A DNA stretch of 6,937 bases from Pseudomonadota bacterium. Lineage in GTDB: Bacteria; Pseudomonadota; Gammaproteobacteria; Acidiferrobacterales; Sulfurifustaceae. Of the stretch, positions 5,928-6,937 are shown one piece after another. The notes beneath the pieces were generated by a model that saw only the letters and a list, made by a program, of their open reading frames with translations, made no database searches and had not been told where the DNA came from. The position numbers were made by a program, and so were the translations under genes. The stretch's first letter is position 1. Each line of letters begins with the position of its first letter. The stretch spans positions 439,818 through 446,754 of the forward strand of contig CP070641.1 in assembly GCA_020354085.1 (NCBI GenBank). Direction: 5' to 3'.

Positions 5928-5975
5928 GCCGCTTCGGGCTCCTGCCCTCACGCGGCATTCGCACGTCCATGTGCG
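5928..5975 (-). repeat. Two-hairpin repeat unit C
   Basis: Read on the minus strand: hairpin 1 is CGCAC, loop ATGGAC, GTGCG (5975-5960). Counting a 4-bp stem, the linker GAATGCCGCGTGA is again 13 nt (5960-5948). Hairpin 2 is GGGC, loop AGGA, GCCC (5947-5936). The tail is GAAGCGGC (5935-5928). Confidence 0.72.
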
Positions 5976-6009
5976 TCAGAGCAATTGCCGGGACGTGTGG
6001 AGCGGCGGC

Positions 6010-6804
6010 CTATTTGCAGGTCGGCAAGTCGAGCGCTTGCAGCACCTCGCCGCTCACGAGGCTTTGTACAAAGGCGACTAAGCCCAAATCCGCAGGCTTC
6101 CAGTCCTTGCCGACATCAATCATGCCCTCTATCCCCATGAGCAAATCGTCATTGGGATGTGCCGGGCCGAGGAGTACGCGCGCGACGTAGTCGTGGCGCA
6201 GTCGCTTGCCGCTGTTCTCACCGGCACCGATGTCGCGTGTGATTTTCCGTTCATAGATCGCTACGTATAGCCCTGCGGCATTGTCTGAACCGGCGCCGTC
6301 CAGTTGCGCGTGTGCGGATATTCTTAGCTTCCCGGTCGTGTCCGGTTCGAGTCTGGCGCGGAGGGTAGCGCGTGCGGTTTCTTTGTTAATTGGCACAAGC
6401 TCTTTGCCAAGGCCGCCGCGATGCCAGGTGACGAAGTTGCGCCCGCCCAGGATTAGCTGCGGCGTGTAGACCGTAGATAACTTCAACTGGCGCCCGTAGC
6501 GGTATTGGCGCTGGGTAAACGCCGGCTGCGCGAAGGGGTCCTCCCAGCCGAGGTAATTCCAGTAGTCAACGTGCAGCGCAAGCGGCACTACGCGGTCCGT
6601 GTGAAACCCCTGTGCCTGCAACCCGGCGAGCCAGCGATCGGCGGGCGGACAGCTGCTGCAGCCCTCGGAAGTGTAGAGCTCGAGCAGTGCGACGCGGTGC
6701 GCCGGACTATGCGCTTGGCAAGTCATAGGCGCAGCGTTCGCCGTGGCCGCGAAAACCAGTGCGCCAACAGCTAGGGTCAGCGGCCGCAAAATTCTTGGGG
6801 GCAT
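6010..6804 (-). CDS. Exported DUF1223 family thioredoxin-like protein
   Basis: The protein is 264 residues from the ATG at 6804. Residues 1-24 form a Sec signal peptide: basic start (PPRILRP), apolar core (LTLAVGALVFAATA) and a cleavage site after ANA. The mature part opens with VALLELYTSEGCSSCPPADRW, the DUF1223 signature, with a thioredoxin-like CXXC at C49 and C52. Later stretches HVDYWNYLGWEDPFA, YTPQLILGG and the DLGLVAFVQ end also fit the family. It probably works in the periplasm; the function is unknown, and a redox role is inferred only from the CXXC. A TTG at 6828 would add eight residues ahead of the signal peptide, which is less likely. No Shine-Dalgarno is apparent. The stop codon abuts the repeat array, and no separate terminator is seen. 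Confidence 0.88.
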   Translation of the reverse strand: MPPRILRPLTLAVGALVFAATANAAPMTCQAHSPAHRVALLELYTSEGCSSCPPADRWLAGLQAQGFHTDRVVPLALHVDYWNYLGWEDPFAQPAFTQRQYRYGRQLKLSTVYTPQLILGGRNFVTWHRGGLGKELVPINKETARATLRARLEPDTTGKLRISAHAQLDGAGSDNAAGLYVAIYERKITRDIGAGENSGKRLRHDYVARVLLGPAHPNDDLLMGIEGMIDVGKDWKPADLGLVAFVQSLVSGEVLQALDLPTCK

Positions 6805-6817
6805 ATGTGAGCCGACA

Positions 6818-6847
6818 ACTATCGACAAAGGGCCGTGGAAGTGTCAG
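6818..6847 (-). promoter_or_regulatory. Candidate promoter of the DUF1223 gene
   Basis: On the minus strand CTGACA (6847-6842), an 18-bp spacer and GATAGT (6823-6818) give five and four consensus matches. Transcription would start near 6811, only about seven bases before the ATG at 6804, so the mRNA would be almost leaderless. That fits the missing Shine-Dalgarno. From 6848 to the window end I see no recognisable gene or site. Confidence 0.3.
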
Positions 6848-6937
6848 TTTGTCGTCCTTCAGCCGACCAACCTTACGAACCGTGGGCGCAACCTTCGACA
6901 GGGCGCCGGGTCACAATCACTGAGCACGACCAACCGC

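Larger units (their letters stand above)
5695..6010. repeat. Intergenic array of structured two-hairpin repeats
   Basis: This 316-bp stretch between the htpX terminator and the DUF1223 stop codon holds no convincing gene; open frames here encode low-complexity Arg/Pro/Ala strings. It is packed with short hairpins whose loops are variants of AGGGAT, separated by conserved linkers. Three copies share one design: hairpin 1, a 13-nt linker with core AATGCCGC, hairpin 2, and a tail GAGCGGC or GAAGCGGC. They lie at 5698-5746 (plus), 5773-5819 (minus) and 5928-5974 (minus). A variant lies at 5839-5882 and a degenerate tail at 5999-6010. It resembles REP/BIME-type extragenic repeats in layout; I cannot assign it to a named family. 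Confidence 0.75.

Noticed and set aside
5695..6010. CRISPR array
   Set aside because: Repeats are few, in both orientations, irregularly spaced and with varying stems; no spacer-repeat regularity and no cas genes.
5767..6190. Several plus-strand frames of 90-104 codons across the repeat array
   Set aside because: They consist of translated hairpin repeats, run into the DUF1223 gene on the opposite strand, and lack ribosome binding sites.
6841..6937. GTG-initiated plus-strand frame open to the window end
   Set aside because: Only about 32 codons are visible, with no Shine-Dalgarno of quality and no recognisable protein sequence; it overlaps the candidate DUF1223 promoter.

Overview
The window looks like chromosomal DNA from a GC-rich gammaproteobacterium. 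The evidence is an SthA-type transhydrogenase, a typical proteobacterial HtpX, an HD-GYP protein with an N-terminal DUF3391-type domain, and high G/C at third codon positions. A Chromatiales- or Acidiferrobacter-like sulfur oxidiser would fit, but this is only an impression from protein flavour. No phage, plasmid, transposase or CRISPR signal is visible, and I found no complete new enzyme system. The unusual content lies in the non-coding DNA.

Layout, left to right. (1) 1-491, minus: N-terminal part of an HD-GYP cyclic-di-GMP phosphodiesterase, cut by the window edge just before its catalytic domain. (2) 492-780: divergent intergenic region with a weak promoter candidate and a strong Shine-Dalgarno. 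(3) 781-1854, plus: a radical SAM enzyme of the AmrS (AmmeMemoRadiSam) family with an unusual cysteine-rich C-terminus. (4) It converges on a minus-strand operon: an unrecognised 392-residue helical protein (3265-4443) followed 12 nt later by the soluble transhydrogenase sthA (1867-3252). A GC hairpin separates the convergent stops. (5) 4444-4725: divergent control region for that operon and htpX. It holds an extended -10, two competing hairpins, a palindrome over the putative htpX -10, and a 25-nt tandem repeat that runs into the htpX ribosome binding site. (6) 4726-5625, plus: htpX, closed by a strong intrinsic terminator. (7) 5695-6010: a gene-free array of structured repeats. Three copies share a two-hairpin architecture with changing but still paired stems. 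(8) 6010-6804, minus: an exported DUF1223 thioredoxin-like protein whose stop codon touches the repeat array.

The genes are mostly independent housekeeping or stress functions: c-di-GMP turnover, radical SAM chemistry, NAD(P)H balance, membrane protein quality control and a periplasmic redox-type protein. The only convincing co-transcribed pair is the helical hypothetical with sthA.
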